Source: Euptelea pleiosperma
Taxonomy: Eukaryota; Streptophyta; Magnoliopsida; Ranunculales; Eupteleaceae
Direction of reading: 5' to 3'
Assembly (NCBI GenBank): GCA_035048495.1
Contig: CM068552.1
Span: 13,946,501-14,010,500, forward strand
DNA length: 64,000 bases
Part shown: positions 1-13,700 of the stretch, piece after piece
Numbering within the stretch: position 1 is the first letter of the stretch
Layout: each line of letters starts with the position of its first letter
Notes under the pieces: model-generated
Database searches by the model: none
The model's input: only the letters and a program-made list of their open reading frames with translations
What the model was told of the DNA's origin: nothing
Translations under genes and position numbers: made by a program

Positions 1-1440
1 CAAAGGCTCACATTGGTCAATTAGGTCAATTTATGATCAATAGGGTGCACAACTCCATTAGAAACCCCTTAACTAAAGGAAAATCAGAATTTTTAGAAAA
101 TTGAACCTGACCTAGTCAACTTATAAAGGTCGTAACTTGTTCGGTTTAAATCGGAATTTGGCGATTTCAAAAGGTAAAGAAATTAGATCCACAGTAGATT
201 GCAGGAAAATAATTACCTAAAATCTCAACCTACATTTTAAGCAAGATTCTGGAAAAACAGAAATAGAAACTGTGAAAAACACAGTAATTTTTTTTTAGAA
301 AATTCATTTTAAATACACAGAACCAAGTGTGGTTTGAAAGGTTTGAATTGCCTCCTATTTAACAAATTTTTATATTAAATTGATTAAAATGAACTAGTTA
401 AGAAAACAGAAGATTAACAGAGGGATTTTCTGTTGTTTCTGGGTACTGATAACAGAAACCTATTTGGACAGTCGGTTAAGAAAATTCAAGAACTATTCGA
501 ATTTACATCGGAACGAGACAAGGTTAATTTTGTTGGAAAATAAGCAAAGATGCAAAAGTTTTATGTTTGCAAATCTATCAATTCTGTCGTTTAAGGGTCG
601 CAATAAAAACCCCAAGTTTGAGAATACTGTCACATAGTTCACAGAACCTTGCAACAGTACCCTGAGACCAGGTTTGGGCAGTAGGGTTGGAAATCTCCCA
701 AAGTACTGAAATTATTATGGAAAATAAGGCTCCGAGTTAACTAAAAAATGACACTAGAATTAAGTTGTTTCGACTTTTTGAGTCGAAAGATATGACAGTT
801 CTAGTGAAACTAGTCAGAAAATCCAGAAACATTGCACACGCCACAAGATATACGAATTTCATCAAATCTAAATAAATTAAACCATTACCATTCCATAAAA
901 GGAATACTAAAATCCATAAACAAGTAAACCATCCTAACGTGGTTCTTAATGAAATAAAATTGTACGATAACAAATTCAAAACATAAAGGTTTCTAAAAGA
1001 GCCAGCGATCTCCACATCTAGATCTGTGTTCTGGCTTATTCCATATCTGAAAAACAGGGTAAATTTATGAGCCGAAAGCCCGTAGGATTTACATTGCCAT
1101 CTTCTTATGAGGAAGGTAATGTTATTAATGAAACATGCATAATATATAAAAAATTTCATATATTTAAAACATGCAAAACACGTCGAAATATTTCTGTAAA
1201 TAAATCCATAAGCATGCATAACACCTTGGGGCTTCTGTAAATAAATCCATAAGCATACATAACACCTTGGGGCTCATTTTTGCAATAGCTAGTCAAACTC
1301 TCAATAACCACAGGGATCCAAACTTCTCTAAGTTAGCGAATTTTTACATAAATTTTCTAAATCCAATTGAACTTCCCCGAATTAATTCCGAATTTTACTT
1401 AACTGAAGTTTAAGGCAAAGTCAAAGTTAGAACCTTGTCT
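1..1440. other. AT-rich non-genic sequence, probably decayed repeat
   Basis: I see no supportable gene here. The longest open frame (complement of 737-1219, 160 codons) is rich in Phe, Tyr, Leu and Ile, as expected for AT-rich random sequence, and matches no family I recognise. The only clear structure is the 41-bp tandem duplication at 1192-1273. The remainder may be non-coding retrotransposon sequence, but no LTR pair or primer site could be found. Confidence 0.4.
1192..1273. repeat. 41-bp tandem duplication (2 copies)
   Basis: The block 1192-1232 is repeated at 1233-1273 with a single difference (gcatgcat versus gcatacat). Two nearly identical head-to-tail copies indicate a recent local duplication such as replication slippage. 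No function is implied. Confidence 0.85.
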
Positions 1441-2329
1441 TCGAAGAAAAGGTGGTGAAGCTTCACGCTATTGTTTTGAAGGTTAAAGCTGCTTTGTTCT
1501 TTTGGTCTTCTACTCTTAAGGTACTCAGAGGACTAAGATTCGAAGACTTCGTATTTAGATGGAGTTATATACTTTTTTACCCGACTATCTTAGCTGGTTT
1601 TTTGTGGGTGAGACTCTCTCTAACCTTTGTCCTTGGATAATGGGATTCTTGCCTTGCTTTGATATACAAAATCTCAATTACTTATCAATAAAAAAAATGA
1701 GCATACTATCTCTGAAGCAAGTAATAGGCTTTGGGCAGTAAGCAATTTCAGGATTCTCCACTCTTGTGAGGCTTTGGGTGAAAAATACTAGGAAGCATTA
1801 TCTCCATTGATAAGGATGTGATTCCCCCATACAAAAATGGCATAGATTGGTGTTATTGAATTCTTAAAAAAGGCATAAAGGTCTATGTTTGAGAATTATG
1901 AAGACAACATGTTAGAGAATGAAATGTTGGCGCACGGTTTGAAAACTTGAAACAATTGGAAACTCAGCCAACCCATTTTTGAGTTCAACTAAACCATTTT
2001 CTTAAAGAAGATCAAGGACTTAGCTTTTTTTTTTCTTTAATAAATAATGAGAAAAAATATATTAATGGAGTGAAAGGAGAAAATAATTTAACATTCCACA
2101 TAGATTGCTTATTAACACCTTTAACCAACAAGGCGGCATCCTTGTTGACACTTCTAAGAGTATGTATATACACTATATTTAAACCTTCATTATTGTATCA
2201 AATTTGGTCAACAAGGTTTGCAAATCTCCATGGGTCCTCCAAAACACCTGATGCCCAAGCCATAACATTTTTAGACCCTCGACATAGTTTGTCTATTTTT
2301 CCTGTTCCTAATGGTTGTGTTTAAATACT

Positions 2330-2910
2330 TAATAGGCTTGAAAATCTTCAAAGGACTTTTTTTATAGAAAGGGGATAATAATGATGGTCAAAGTATCATC
2401 TTGTTAGTTGGGATTCCACGTATAAAACAAAGAGCAGCATTAAGAAGATTTAAAGATATCAAGTTGGCTCTTTTTGGGGAAATGTTGTTGAAGAGTTAGT
2501 TGCACAAAGGGAATAGGTGCGGGAGCAAGTAACCGAATGTTACAAATGAATTTTAGTTGTATTAGTGGGAGCAGCACCTAGGAATCTAGAATCGAAGGTT
2601 TTTACAACTAAGGTTGAGGATGTGGGGTTGAAAGTAATGTGTTATAAAGAAGCATCATTTGTACTAGGTATGGTTGTTATGACTTTGATCTATAAGATAA
2701 TAATAGAGTCGCGATGAGCTATGGTATGGGACTATGGAGTGGTAGCTGTTTGTCTTTTGAAGATTCAAGTGAATAATATGGTATACATTGGGAGTTGGAA
2801 GTAAAGTGTGGCTTTGGAATGATATTTTGGGTGGGGGTGACACTTTTTGTGAATCTTTTCAAGACTTATTCACTCTTAGTTTGAACAAAGATGTTGTGGC
2901 TATGTGACCT
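2330..2910 (+). mobile_element. L1-type LINE fragment (3' part of reverse transcriptase ORF)
   Basis: Translated in shifting frames, this stretch gives the region after the reverse transcriptase fingers and palm of plant L1 retrotransposons. There is a segment reading NRLENLQRTFF near 2330, then ALRRFKDIKLALFGEML near 2440-2490, which resembles the family pattern GL-I-r-f-k-d-i-N-LLGKWLW. A later segment reads GSKVWLWNDI followed by ESFQDLFTLSLNKD at about 2790-2900, resembling the family pattern GS-v-wFW-D-W. Stops and frame changes show it is dead. The part with the catalytic YADD motif was not found. Confidence 0.6.
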
Positions 2911-4777
2911 TTTTTGCTTGGATAGTGACCCATACTGTTCACCGCTTATTTCTCCATTGATCTTTGGCAAAGGAATTGTTGAATAGCTTCCTTAACCTCT
3001 TTGGCACTTCTTGGATCATCCTTGCTAAGGTTTGCAGATCTCTTTGCAAAATGGTTGTGTACTGTGTAGTGATTTGATTCGGAGGGATAAAAACCTTTGG
3101 AGATTGCTTCCTAGTAGACATTCCATCATCAAGTGGGTTATGATCTAGAAGGAATTCTAAGGTATTAGCATGGATACCTTGGATCATGGGTGGGATGCTA
3201 TTTTTCAAGGAAGTATCAAGAAGTTTATTACAAAAGCTGTGTGAATAAAAACCAGCTTAAAGTTGAACTTTGATTGCTACTCTTTCAGTAATCAGCCCAG
3301 CCTCAAGCAAAAGGCCCTTAGAGACTTAATGTGATGGTCTAACTTAGTTTCAGTAAGTGAACACTCTTTCTATAATTATAACCATTCTACCAGTGTACCC
3401 TAAATCAATGAAGAATTCCTTATTTCTTTTAAACAATATATAATAAGTGAAACTCTTTACCCAGTTAGAGCTCACAAATTCTTTGTTGGCAGCTATGTAA
3501 CAATGACACGACAAGTGTGTCGGTATCCGACACAAATATGAGGTCTATGACACAGCACCTTTAAGAAGCCCCATACACAAACACATTTGTACACATGTAT
3601 TATATCATAATATTTTAGTTATATTTAAACCAGACTTTTTTTTAAGTATGGAAATAATTTTTTTTTATAAGGGAATAAGGAAAGAAATATATTAAAAGTA
3701 AAAGAAAACATTTCTATAAATCATGTGATGTGTCGACACACGTTTCCATGTATCAACATGCCCGACACTGCAAAAACCTTAAAAGTGTTGTGTCCTTGTT
3801 ACATAGGTTGGGAGTTATAAAATCTTGATCTGGTATGCATTTTGATATACTACATATAACTGATATATAGGCATGTTAATGCCAGCAATGCTAGGAAATA
3901 ACTTTCCTTATAATTTTGTGCAAGAGAATCAATCCAAGGCAACAATTTTTTTATATGGTGAAAGATTTTACGAAGGGGAAAAGAGGGGAAAGACTAGGGA
4001 ATAACACTCCAATTTACATTGATTGCCTGTGTACACCCTTGCAGGCCCATCATATATTTACCCAATATATATTTTGTATACGGTTGTGTATCCAGTGAAG
4101 TTTTGTCAGGTAAACTCAAAATTTTTATACCTACTGTCTAGTTCTCGTTGCTGGTATTTGTTATTCCTTGGCTTCCAAAAAATAAACATTCATGGTATTA
4201 AAACCTTAAAAACAACTTATTTGAAACAGAAAGGAAACCATGACATTCAGGGTCCTGTTTTCGATGAGTCTCTTTGCTAGTTCTAAGGTTGTAAAGTGGG
4301 AAATAGGACTTGTATTGTCCTTTTTGACCAACAATTTAGAAGGCTAAAGAACACTTCCATTGCTTTCTGGTGCAGAACTTATGTGATCCTCAGGAAAGTT
4401 GATGCTTAGATAATAACATATCACTATTAATCTGTCCAGCCTCTGTTTCACAATTTCCATTATGTTGCATGTTTTTGCACTATATACATATGATCAAGGT
4501 CGGCTCCATTTTGCGATCAAAGTTCAAGCTACTCAAGGTACACAGATATGTATGTGTGTGCTACTGCATGTAGTGACATTGTTTACATGTGTGGATATTG
4601 TCTTCAAAATTGCTTATAACTCTATTAACTTTTTTACATTAGCATCTCCTGCTGCTTATCATGTATTCAGATAATTTACTTGGTTACTTATTTGCTAGTA
4701 TGGTCAGGATGAATTTAACCTAATGAAATCTTTAAGGTTTATTCATCTAACTATTTTTCTCTCATTCTCTGTACCAG
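2911..4777. other. Non-coding stretch upstream of first recognised AUG8-like exon
   Basis: No confident coding exon is visible. The open frame on the complement of 2939-3208 (89 codons) is not recognised. A short patch at about 4490-4545 weakly recalls the QWRF motif but lacks a compatible splice donor (see findings). If the downstream gene is intact, this is probably an intron containing the LINE fragment at 2330-2910. Confidence 0.4.
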
Positions 4778-7700
4778 AAAAATCTATATAATGCATGGAT
4801 AACTACCTCAGAATTACGTGATTCTGTCACAGTTAAAAGGATCAAGCTACAATTGCTGAGGCAAAACTTTAAGCTAACTTCCATCCTTAAGGGGCAGGTA
4901 AGGTTCATGGCTTCATTGGGGTTATATTTCTATCTAGATCTATTGAAACTGCGAGATTTTTTGAACTCTTTTGGTTTAGGGATCACTTCTTGCTCAATGC
5001 TCATTGTTACTACAATGATACATTCTAATCATGATTTCAAGTGTCAGTTGATACCGATCCCAATACGTATCATTGTCAACAGGGACCGAGTCAAAATACC
5101 TATGTGAATCAGGATTCACATAGTATCTGCACAGCTATCTCCCGTCTCAATATATAGTGTTGTCTATGGGAAATGGTAAAAACAGTCACGTGAGGGAGCC
5201 AATGCTGAAAATGTACCGGTGTTTTGTTGTCTTAGGAATAACAACCTGCATATCAACCATACACTTGGGTCTGTATGACCTTAGACAATCCAGTGTATAG
5301 GCCTCACCTAATATATCTCCCCACCTTTCAGATTATCCCATGACTGATTATATTACATTGAAATGAAGTGTATATGAACGGGACTGAAAGCATGTATACA
5401 AACACAATATCAAACACGCATGGCATATATTCGGGGGATTCAAGACCCACCATATGATGGGTCCAACCTAGATCTTCTAAGTCAAAGATCAACACGATTG
5501 GATGATTTTGACCATCTGACTTATTTTATTCTTTTTAACAGTAAGAAAAAAAATGCTCAAATGAACTGTCCAGAAAATGAGAGATTTGGGGATTGGATGG
5601 TTGATCATCCAATTACTCTTGACTTTTAACTTAGGAGATATCCCAATGTGAGACATCAAAAAGAGGGGCGTCAGTGCATTATCCCCTGCCTTTGAGCCAT
5701 TTGTTCTGCTACTATAGATAGCCATTTTCCATCTATCATACTCAGACTATGGGTCAGCGCATATGAGCAATAGTGCAAAACTGATTCCATTTTGCCAGTT
5801 TGTTAGAGAGTTTCATCTGGGCAAGTTTGGGCTAAGAAATTCCCTGGAAGGTGAACCCATCTACTGACTGGTCTTGATCAAGTGCAATTCATACACGCAT
5901 GTGAGAGAAAAATACAAAGTACATTCATTATTGTAATTATTTGAGGAAATCTACAGCACTCATGGGATGCACTTTAGGGAGAGTGTAACATGCGCATACC
6001 GGCATTCAATATGACCTTTATGTGCATAACACATGTATGAAATCATTTTTCTATATATTTTTTATTCTTATAAATCTTTGTTCAAGTATCCATTTTATTT
6101 TTTCCGATTTTCCCATATTTTTGGGGAATTATTTCATCATTTTTGCATATCACACAGTACTGCCCAATACACATCAGTATCAGCAATACTTATCAGTATC
6201 ACCACCAGCCGAGATGGTCACCAACAATGATATTTGAAAACATATTTTAATTTCCATTAAGCACTATCTGCTTCATTTTTTCTATTCCAAATCAATTCAA
6301 CAAGTGAATGTAGAAATGGTCTTGAAATTCTTACGGCGCAGGTTTGCGCATGTATAATTACAACCATAAAAAGTAGCTAAATAATCAGTAATCCGAAACC
6401 GATATAAAGTTGTCAAAGACTCTTACAGACTCCAGTCTGGGATACTCAGACAGGGTTCCGAAGAGCAAATGGAGGACTAAGTTCGGTCTAACCAGAATCA
6501 TCTAATCCCTTATCCTGACTTCGACTATACTGTGTATGAGTGGTGACTTCTGTCACATGAAAATTTCCCAACTGACATGGAATTTAAAGTTAATGTAAAA
6601 ATCAACTTGAGCATAACATGAAGTAGAACATAACCTAGACAATTCCTAAACTCCATTTCACAGAGCAAGAGCTGCGGTACATAAAAAATTCCTCATTGAT
6701 CTGGGACTTGAAATACTTATGGTTAATGCATAATGTGACAAATAACTTGAGCAAAAACTAGAATGGAACATATGTACATGTTGGTGGATCTTGAATGTGT
6801 ATTCTCAAGAACCAAAACAGTTGCAGTCTACGTAAACAAACACATGGTCAATGTCTTCGTTCTTCCATGTCTTACACGCTCATAAAGATCTTCAAAAAAT
6901 CTTTGGTGGAGAGTCTATTAAATCTTTGAAACAGAGACCTTCACTATAGGAATGTTAACTATTTTTTGGTTATCGCCTCTCATAAACAATTGATTCTAGT
7001 ATTCCAAGGGAATAAAAAGGAAACTGGCACATTCATTGGGGCTTACTGATTGAGAGATCACAATTAATAAATGTCTTTAACATGTATGGGTAAGGGATAG
7101 GGCTAAACTCTTCTCATCTCAAAGTTTAGCCCCTTATTTTGGCAGGTCAGCTGAGGTCGCACGTACTACCTCACATTTTGCCACTCTCCCTTTGATTGTG
7201 ATAGTCCATTAAAGAATTCATCTATCCATTCATCATCATCATAAGCCTTTTCCCAATAGTATTAGGTCAGCTGCATGAATCATGTTCCTCCATTCAATCA
7301 TGTCTAAAGCCATCTCTTCCTTTAAGTCAAGTTTCTTGAAATCTCCTCTTAGAACCTTACTCCACGTCCGTTCTAGTCTTTCCCTTGCAATTTGAGGCCA
7401 TTCGACTTGCACATTCCTTCTCACTGGGGCTGTCATTGGTCTTTGTAGTACATGACCAAACCATTTCAATCGATGTTCCCTCATTTTGTCACTTATTGGA
7501 GCTACTCCTATATTTTCTCGAATTTGTTCAATTTTATCTTTCATTTTCTTACCACACATTCATCTCAACATCTTCATCTCGGCTATATTATTTTATGAAC
7601 ATGTTGTTTCTTGATTGCCTAACATTCTACTTCATAAAGCATCATCGTTCTTATTACCATCTTATAGAATTTTCTTGTTCGTCTAATTGCACACACCGAT

Positions 7701-10700
7701 CACATAGCACTCCGGAAGCACATCTCCACTTTAGCCACTCTCCTCAATCTCTCCTTCCTTATGAATAATAGAGCTAAGGTCACAAAATCGGTCACTTTGA
7801 GGTATTTGTGGTTGTCAATTTTAATTGTCGGACTATATGTGCATCCTTATTGAAATTGCATTCCATATACTCTGCCTTGGTTTGACTTATTTTAAAACCT
7901 TTAGTTCCAAAGCATTCCTCCAGAGATCTAGTTTTACATATACCTTATCCTTAGTCTCGTCAATTAATACTATGTCATCTGCAAACAACATATACTAGGG
8001 GGCCTCGTCTTGGATATAAGTAGTTACTTTATTTATAACTAAAGTAGATAGGTATGGACTGGGTTGATCTTGGTGTAATCCCATTGTGATTGGAAACTCA
8101 CTTGTCTCACCACCAGTTATTCTAATACTAGTTTTTGCTTCCTCATACATATCTTTAATGATGTCAATATATCTATTTAGGGGCTCGCTTCTTTCCTAAT
8201 GCCCACCAAATTAATTTTTTAGAGACTCTATCATATGCCTTTTCTAAGTCAATAAAGACCATATCGAGATTCTTCTTCGTTTCTCTGAACTTTTCCATCA
8301 TTTTTCTAAGTAAGAAGACTACCTCAATGGTCAACCTTCCTGACATAAATCCAAATTGGTTTTTAGATATCCGTTTCTTTTGCCTTAATCTTTGATCCAT
8401 CACTCTTTCCCATAGTTCCATAGTGGCTATAAGTTTGATTCCATGGTAGTTTGTGCAACTCTATACGTCTCCTTTGTTCTTCTATATAGGCACTACGATA
8501 CTTCCTCTCCATTCATTGGCATTTTTCTTGTCTTCAAGATATTGTTAAATAATAAATAAAAATTGACGACAATAGAGCGAAGAGAGAAAGAGGATGCGAG
8601 AGATAACAAAAATTACAAAATATGTCACCATATAGGCTTATGACTGATAAAACAGACAAAAAGTGACGAACTGGGCTAACGTACCACAAGGGGAATTTTG
8701 GAAGGACAATGTTGCATTCAAAAAAATTAGGTTAGTATTTTAGTTGCATGTACAATAAAAATATAAAATGTGTTGGCAAAACTATAACACTAGGTCTAGG
8801 ACAGAGTGGAGTTACTTATAACCCATGGTCCACAGATTCATAGAAGGCACTCATGGCACACATTTGATTTGCAAATAAAGAAAAAGGGGGGTTTTGTGGT
8901 TTTGTAAACAACGAAGGAATGTTAAGATTTTTCTGGAAAGAAAGATCTTTATCTGAAGCTATTATTTTTCTTTCAGCAAGAGATCAGACAATAGTTTTTG
9001 GCTTCTGAGGTGGCATTTACAAAAGAGTTTCAAATGCGTTCAATTGTATTCTAGAGAAAGATGCCACAAATCCCTGATATTTCACTTGTCCTTTGGCACC
9101 TTGAGATGGGACTTATGAGTAAACTCTATGGCTTATGGCTGCTTAACTTGCTCTTTCATCATCTTTCATATCTCATGCTTAACTTCTTTTCTCATCATCG
9201 TTCATATCTCAAGAGTGAAAATTCGTTCCCCTATCAGAATGACCACATGGTTCTTCCAATATATATCTTTATATGGGCACTAAAGCCACAACTTTTAATC
9301 CAATGCTGGGACAACATAAAAAAAAGTGTTGTTACACTTGCTAACCAAGGCACTTAAGAGTGGTCAAGATGTTAGATGTTGTGCCTAGGCCAAATTACTG
9401 AAGCGCTCTTCTTAAGTCCTTTGCAGAATGCTTAGGTTATCCTTGGCTGCTCACTCTGCCTTGGACCTTAGTGCCATATTGGCTGCCTACCCTACTTTAT
9501 ATGGGATTCAAGAAACTTTATGGTTTTATAAACTTAATTTCCCCTTAAATAGGGGAAAGAAGAGTCGAGTCTTAGCAAGAACACCCCCTACAGCCCATCC
9601 AAACACCAATACTCTTCACTTTGATGGATAGATCAGATTGAAAGCTTGTCAATTCTATACACAATTGTTAGTAATTAAAAAATAATTTGAATTTTAAATT
9701 TTTATAAACATTTATGAAAATTAGAGAAATTCTAATGCATCAAAATACACTACATTTCTATTTTTAATTCTATTTGCTTAATTAGTATTCCATTAAAATT
9801 TTATTATTTCCACATTGTTCAAAATATTTCCATTTCCAAGCTGGTCGAAATATATCCCAAATTAAATATTTAAGACCTAGGTGTCCGGTGATATTTAATG
9901 GTCAGTGGTCACTATTTTATACTAATTTCTCTTTATGAGTTTCTTCATTTCTCCTCGTCAATTGAGATTTGAGGTAATTTCTTTAATTAAAATTGTTATG
10001 ATCTCATCTTCTACTTGATATAAGATATTTAGCTTACTTCATTATCAGTTTATCTCATGTCAAAATGTCACATTTTGTTGCTTCCTCACCTTATTACATT
10101 TTTGGTCATATAATCTCTAGATTATAATCATTATATCAAAATTGATCTGATAGTAACATGGGAGTTTATATGATTGTTGTGAGTGCACACCCAAGAGGCA
10201 GGTGCAGATTTGAGAGTGCAAAAGTGTCCCTTCTCAAATGTCAGGTAGCAAGAGCAGCTAGGAAGCATCTATAATATATTATATAAAGAATTTAAAGTAT
10301 ACAGGAATCCTGGTACGTTGTTTCAAGCTCATGCAATGTTAGACATAACCCTGGATAGAGTGGAATGGTGGAACATGATTCATGTAGCCGACCCCAAACA
10401 ATTGGGATAATGCTTTGTTGATTGATCGATTGATACAATTTTTTAAAAATGATATCTATTTTATATCATATTAAAGTTTAACTATATGAAAACTGAAGTA
10501 TTAAAACAAGAGTCCGTCTAGAGCTACACCCATATCTTACATCCAATTATTACACCCAGTGGTGGGGCTCACATAGAGATCATGTTGGGCAATCCATCCA
10601 CATTGTTAGTTGTACATACTGTGGTGACCATGCTTATCAAAAATTAATCCATTTGGACATTCCTAACCTCATGAAAAATCGACTTTAATTTAAAAAATCC

Positions 10701-13700
10701 AGGCCATACATTTAACTGTTACTTTAGGTCAATTTTTTATATGGTCAGCAGCGTGTGGACTTGTATTTATTGATGATCATCATCATGGAAATGATAACTC
10801 AATATATGGTTGGATTGTCCAACATGATCTCTACGTGGGCCCCAACACTGGGTGTAAGAATTGGATATAAGAAATGGGTGTAGCAAACAGACTCTTAAAA
10901 TAATAGAAGTTATGAATAATACAAAGTTTTTGGCTTTAAACGGGGGTAGGAGTGTCAACGGGTCGGTTCCGGTTTGGGTATCAAGGTACCCAGAGCCGGA
11001 ACCTATTATGTTGGGTGTGGCAGTCGCGGTTCCTAAACAAGTGTGCTTTATAAAAATGTGAAAATCTATATAAGTAAAATAATTTTTGTATTAAATTTTC
11101 AAAGAAGCTTGACATCTTTAACACTACTATATATGTCAGTTTTGGGTCCTATAGGTTCGGTTCTGGTTCAGTATGAATACTAGTGTGCCAAAACCCGGAA
11201 CCTATTACATAGCTTCGTTTTGGTGCTGTCGATTCTAGGTCTTTTTGGGTTTGGTTCTAAAATAGGTAGTCCAGGAACTGGAATAAACAAGACTGATTCC
11301 TATCAGGTATTGGTTAATCGGGTACAAATTGACACCCCTTGCTGAGGATGGAAGCTTTTGAGGTCTTGGAATGAGAGATGGGCCAAGTTTTCGAAGTGGG
11401 GGCACCACCTATGGTGGACAAACTGCAACTAAGCTATATTTGTATAAATCACAGTGCACATAGGAATATTATAATTTATAAGATGTACATGAATTCATAT
11501 AATTTTCGAAGTAGACCAATAAATTGTCGTCTAAGCACATGGTGGAAAGTCTTTTGGGCAACCATGCATGAAATTAACATTTCTTTTCAATAAGAAGTGT
11601 GATCATCATATGTGTGAATCCGTGATTACTAATAGCATCAATTTTCTAAACTTCGACTTCATCCTAAGCTCTGTCGATTAAATTTCTGAATTAATTTGGA
11701 GTAGTTTAATTCGATTTAAAGAATTTCTGTAAAAATTTTCCAACTTGGGGAAGTTTGGAGAATATTTGCCAAAACGTAAGCAAGATTAATATCATTCCAC
11801 ACATATTGACACAAGTATCTAAAGTATTGAGAATCTTTTTTTTAATAATGCTCAAATATCCAATTAAGAAGCAGTCAGATGTTGGAAACCTCTTCTCAAG
11901 ATCCACAATTATCTCACAGTTTTTCTCAAGATTTTGACGTTTTGGGCCTCAAAGAAATGTTTGAAGTATAGGGTTAATGTTATGATTTAGGAGTAGTTTA
12001 ATTATTATAAAAATAGATGTTAGTTACATTCATGGATGGCTAAGATCAGTTTCTTGGCTCTTAAGTTAGCGTTTAGGGTTTTATTTTCTTTTAAGTAAAT
12101 GTATGAAGGCATTGGAAGGAGACCTTGAACTATCGAATGAAGACTTGCTAGGTTTTTTAGTTCCCTTGAGAACTTCTGGATGGCTTGATTTAGCACCTTG
12201 TTGGAGGTTTTTACCCAGGTTTCCTTCTAAGAAACCTAGGGTCCAATGGTGATAAGAGTATTTTTCAATTAACCATTCTTCTATCTGCATAGCAGGGGTG
12301 AGTTCTTCTACATCAATTGAGCAAAACATGGTAATGAAAACTGTTCATAAGGATCACAAATGAGTCACTAACTCAAAGCCTCAGTATGCGTACTTGTGGC
12401 ACTCAAAAATATGGAACCTCTTAACAATAAAACATTAAGGGAGATTATCTCTCTCTCTCTCTGAGATGGCATGTTTCCCTAGCCATACCCTTTTTCAGTT
12501 ATTTCTTTACTTTGAAAAGATGCAAACTATGAAAACCAAATGCTCTGCACTAATGTGATTTTTTTATCCAACAGTAACTTCGAAAACCATTCAAGACTCG
12601 TGGCCCTTTCAGGAAAAACCATATCACCTCCCAATGACTGTCCTGTGCTGGACATTCTTAAAGTAATACTTTGCTTCTTGGCCTATAATGGCCCCACATG
12701 CCGGTGTTATCAACTAATAGCATGAGATGTTCAAGATATGATTTAAATTTTGTGACCAACACATTTATTTGGCAACAACGACATCATCAACTTACATTAG
12801 CATATAGGAGAGAGGGTACTACGTGCATTTGTTACATCAGCTACATTCTCTCCTGTGATTAGTGAAGAAACAGGTAGCTAGGTTCCTTGGTTGCATTCAT
12901 AGCTCTCTCCACCTTTGGGACATAACTGCTTTAATTGCCCCGCATTCATTTCTTTTGTAAGGGATTTTCATCCTCTGGTTTTCCCCAGAAAAGTTTGTAT
13001 TGAGCCTTCGATGTAAATAGTTAAAAAGGCTTCATCGCTAAGGGACAAACTATGGCATTGTATTACAACCCTTGTAAGGATATAATTCCCTTTGAAACTT
13101 ATGTTACTTGTTTAAAAACCTTGCATGTACAAGTTTTCTATGACATTATTGTATTTATTATGTGAGATGATGGTGGAGATGCATGCTTGTTCATAACATG
13201 GATTTGTTGAATTTGACTCAATACTGGTTGAATTTTATTTAATACTGCGGTTTGTTCGTCTTTCAAGTATCTACATCTGAATCTTGAAGTACTTCGATGC
13301 AGATGACCTATTTGGAAGAGTGGGCTCTTCTTGAGAGAGACCACACGAGTTCTTTATCGGGAGCTATCGAAGCCCTGAAGGCTAGCACTCTACGCCTTCC
13401 AGTTGTAGGTGGAGCAAGGGTATGTGCCTTTGACTTTTAAAATTGAGTATTGGCATCACAAAATCTCTGCACATTGGCAACATGGGACTTGATGAACTTT
13501 TTCATTCTCTTTCTTTCAACAGGCTGATATCCAAAATGTGAAGGATGCTGTTGGCTCAGCTGTTGATGTGATGCAGGCAATGGCATCTTCAATATGTGGT
13601 TTGCTGTCAAAGGTGAACTCACTGTCATTCTTATGAATTTCATTCCTTTCCCTTCTCTCCCTCGTTTATTAGTTTCTGGCCCTCTTCTTTCAATTTCATT

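Noticed and set aside
737..1219. 160-codon open frame on the - strand
   Set aside because: AT-rich composition (Phe/Tyr/Leu/Ile), no family resemblance, and it runs across the 41-bp tandem duplication; most likely chance.
2939..3208. 89-codon open frame on - strand
   Set aside because: No recognisable motif; beside a LINE fragment in the opposite orientation; insufficient to call a gene.
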